A stretch of DNA of 5,531 nt from UBA7672 sp034439955 (lineage in GTDB: Bacteria; Pseudomonadota; Alphaproteobacteria; Caulobacterales; Hyphomonadaceae): the NCBI GenBank assembly GCA_034439955.1, contig JAWXBJ010000202.1, forward strand, positions 1 to 5,531. Reading direction: 5' to 3'. This document shows, in pieces, positions 5,410 to 5,531 of this stretch. The number at the start of each line of letters is the position of its first letter. Within the stretch, counting starts at the first letter, position 1. A program made the translations under genes and the position numbers. The notes under the pieces were generated by a model. It saw only the letters and a list, made by a program, of their open reading frames with translations. It did no database searches and had not been told where the DNA came from.

Positions 5410-5430
5410 CGCCCGGGCGGGCGCCCCTAG

Positions 5431-5531
5431 GGCCTGTGGACATTAGGGATTCACAGGCTGCCCGAACGCTGATTCAAACTTCCTTTTGGGAGGTTTGCAA
5501 TGCGACGGGAACGCTTTGTCATCACGGACCG
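5431..5531 (+). mobile_element. left end of an IS5-family (IS427-like) insertion sequence, cut by window edge
   Basis: A transposase-like start at 5500 is preceded by a terminal sequence beginning GGCCTGTGGACATTAGGGAT at 5431, with internal inverted arms CCTGTG (5433-5438) and CACAGG (5452-5457). The form resembles left ends I recall for IS427-group elements. The flanking CTAG (5427-5430) is a plausible target site, since this group favours CTAG- or TNA-type targets. The exact left boundary could be 1-2 nt either side. The right end is outside the window, so target duplication cannot be verified. Confidence 0.6.
5500..5531 (+). CDS. IS5-family transposase, first 10 codons only
   Basis: ATG at 5500 follows GGGAGG (5488-5493) with a 6-nt gap, an excellent ribosome site. 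The visible protein, MRRERFVITD, matches the beginning of DDE transposases of the IS5 family (IS427-like orfA), in which a basic start and (L/I)TD are usually followed by a Q-W segment. The rest is off the right edge, so whether it is intact or frameshifted into two frames cannot be seen. Confidence 0.65.
   Translation, partial: MRRERFVITD

Noticed and set aside
5410..5426. GC-rich run after the methyltransferase stop as a terminator
   Set aside because: It can fold on itself but has no T-tract, and it directly abuts the insertion sequence.

Overview
The window is high-GC DNA from an alphaproteobacterium. The evidence is codon use, an IbpA-type small heat shock protein behind a ROSE-type RNA thermometer, a DUF433/DUF5615 toxin-antitoxin pair, and the left end of an IS5-family (IS427-like) insertion sequence. 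I cannot fix the order or genus from sequence alone.

Layout, left to right. Positions 1-486 (minus) hold the N-terminal 162 codons of a GT4-type glycosyltransferase that runs off the left edge. After a 178-nt divergent intergenic region come two plus-strand genes: a glutathione S-transferase-fold protein with a long charged, low-complexity tail (665-2122), then a complete rhomboid intramembrane protease (2186-2803). The rhomboid gene converges on a minus-strand toxin-antitoxin operon: DUF433 antitoxin at 3284-3502, followed after 5 nt by a DUF5615 PIN-like toxin at 2952-3278. Upstream of it, also on the minus strand, is an Hsp20/IbpA chaperone gene (3777-4295) with a strong intrinsic terminator at 3645-3688, so it is transcriptionally separate from the toxin-antitoxin genes.

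The hsp20 leader (4304-4414) folds into four consecutive stem-loops. The last one pairs a UUGCU element against the Shine-Dalgarno sequence with a bulged G, the signature of a ROSE element. Divergent from hsp20 is a plus-strand gene for a lipoprotein-like, COG4798-type SAM methyltransferase (4510-5409). About 21 nt after its stop an insertion sequence begins (about 5431), and its transposase starts at 5500 and runs off the right edge.

Functionally this is a patchwork of stress and envelope genes: redox/GST, membrane proteolysis, heat-shock chaperone, toxin-antitoxin, exported methyltransferase. It is not one pathway. I see no clear undescribed multigene system. The points most worth a second look are the well-formed ROSE thermometer, the GST tail with five tandem pentapeptide repeats and an eight-residue basic run, the methyltransferase fold behind a lipoprotein signal, and the toxin-antitoxin pair with an altered antitoxin motif and possible leaderless start.
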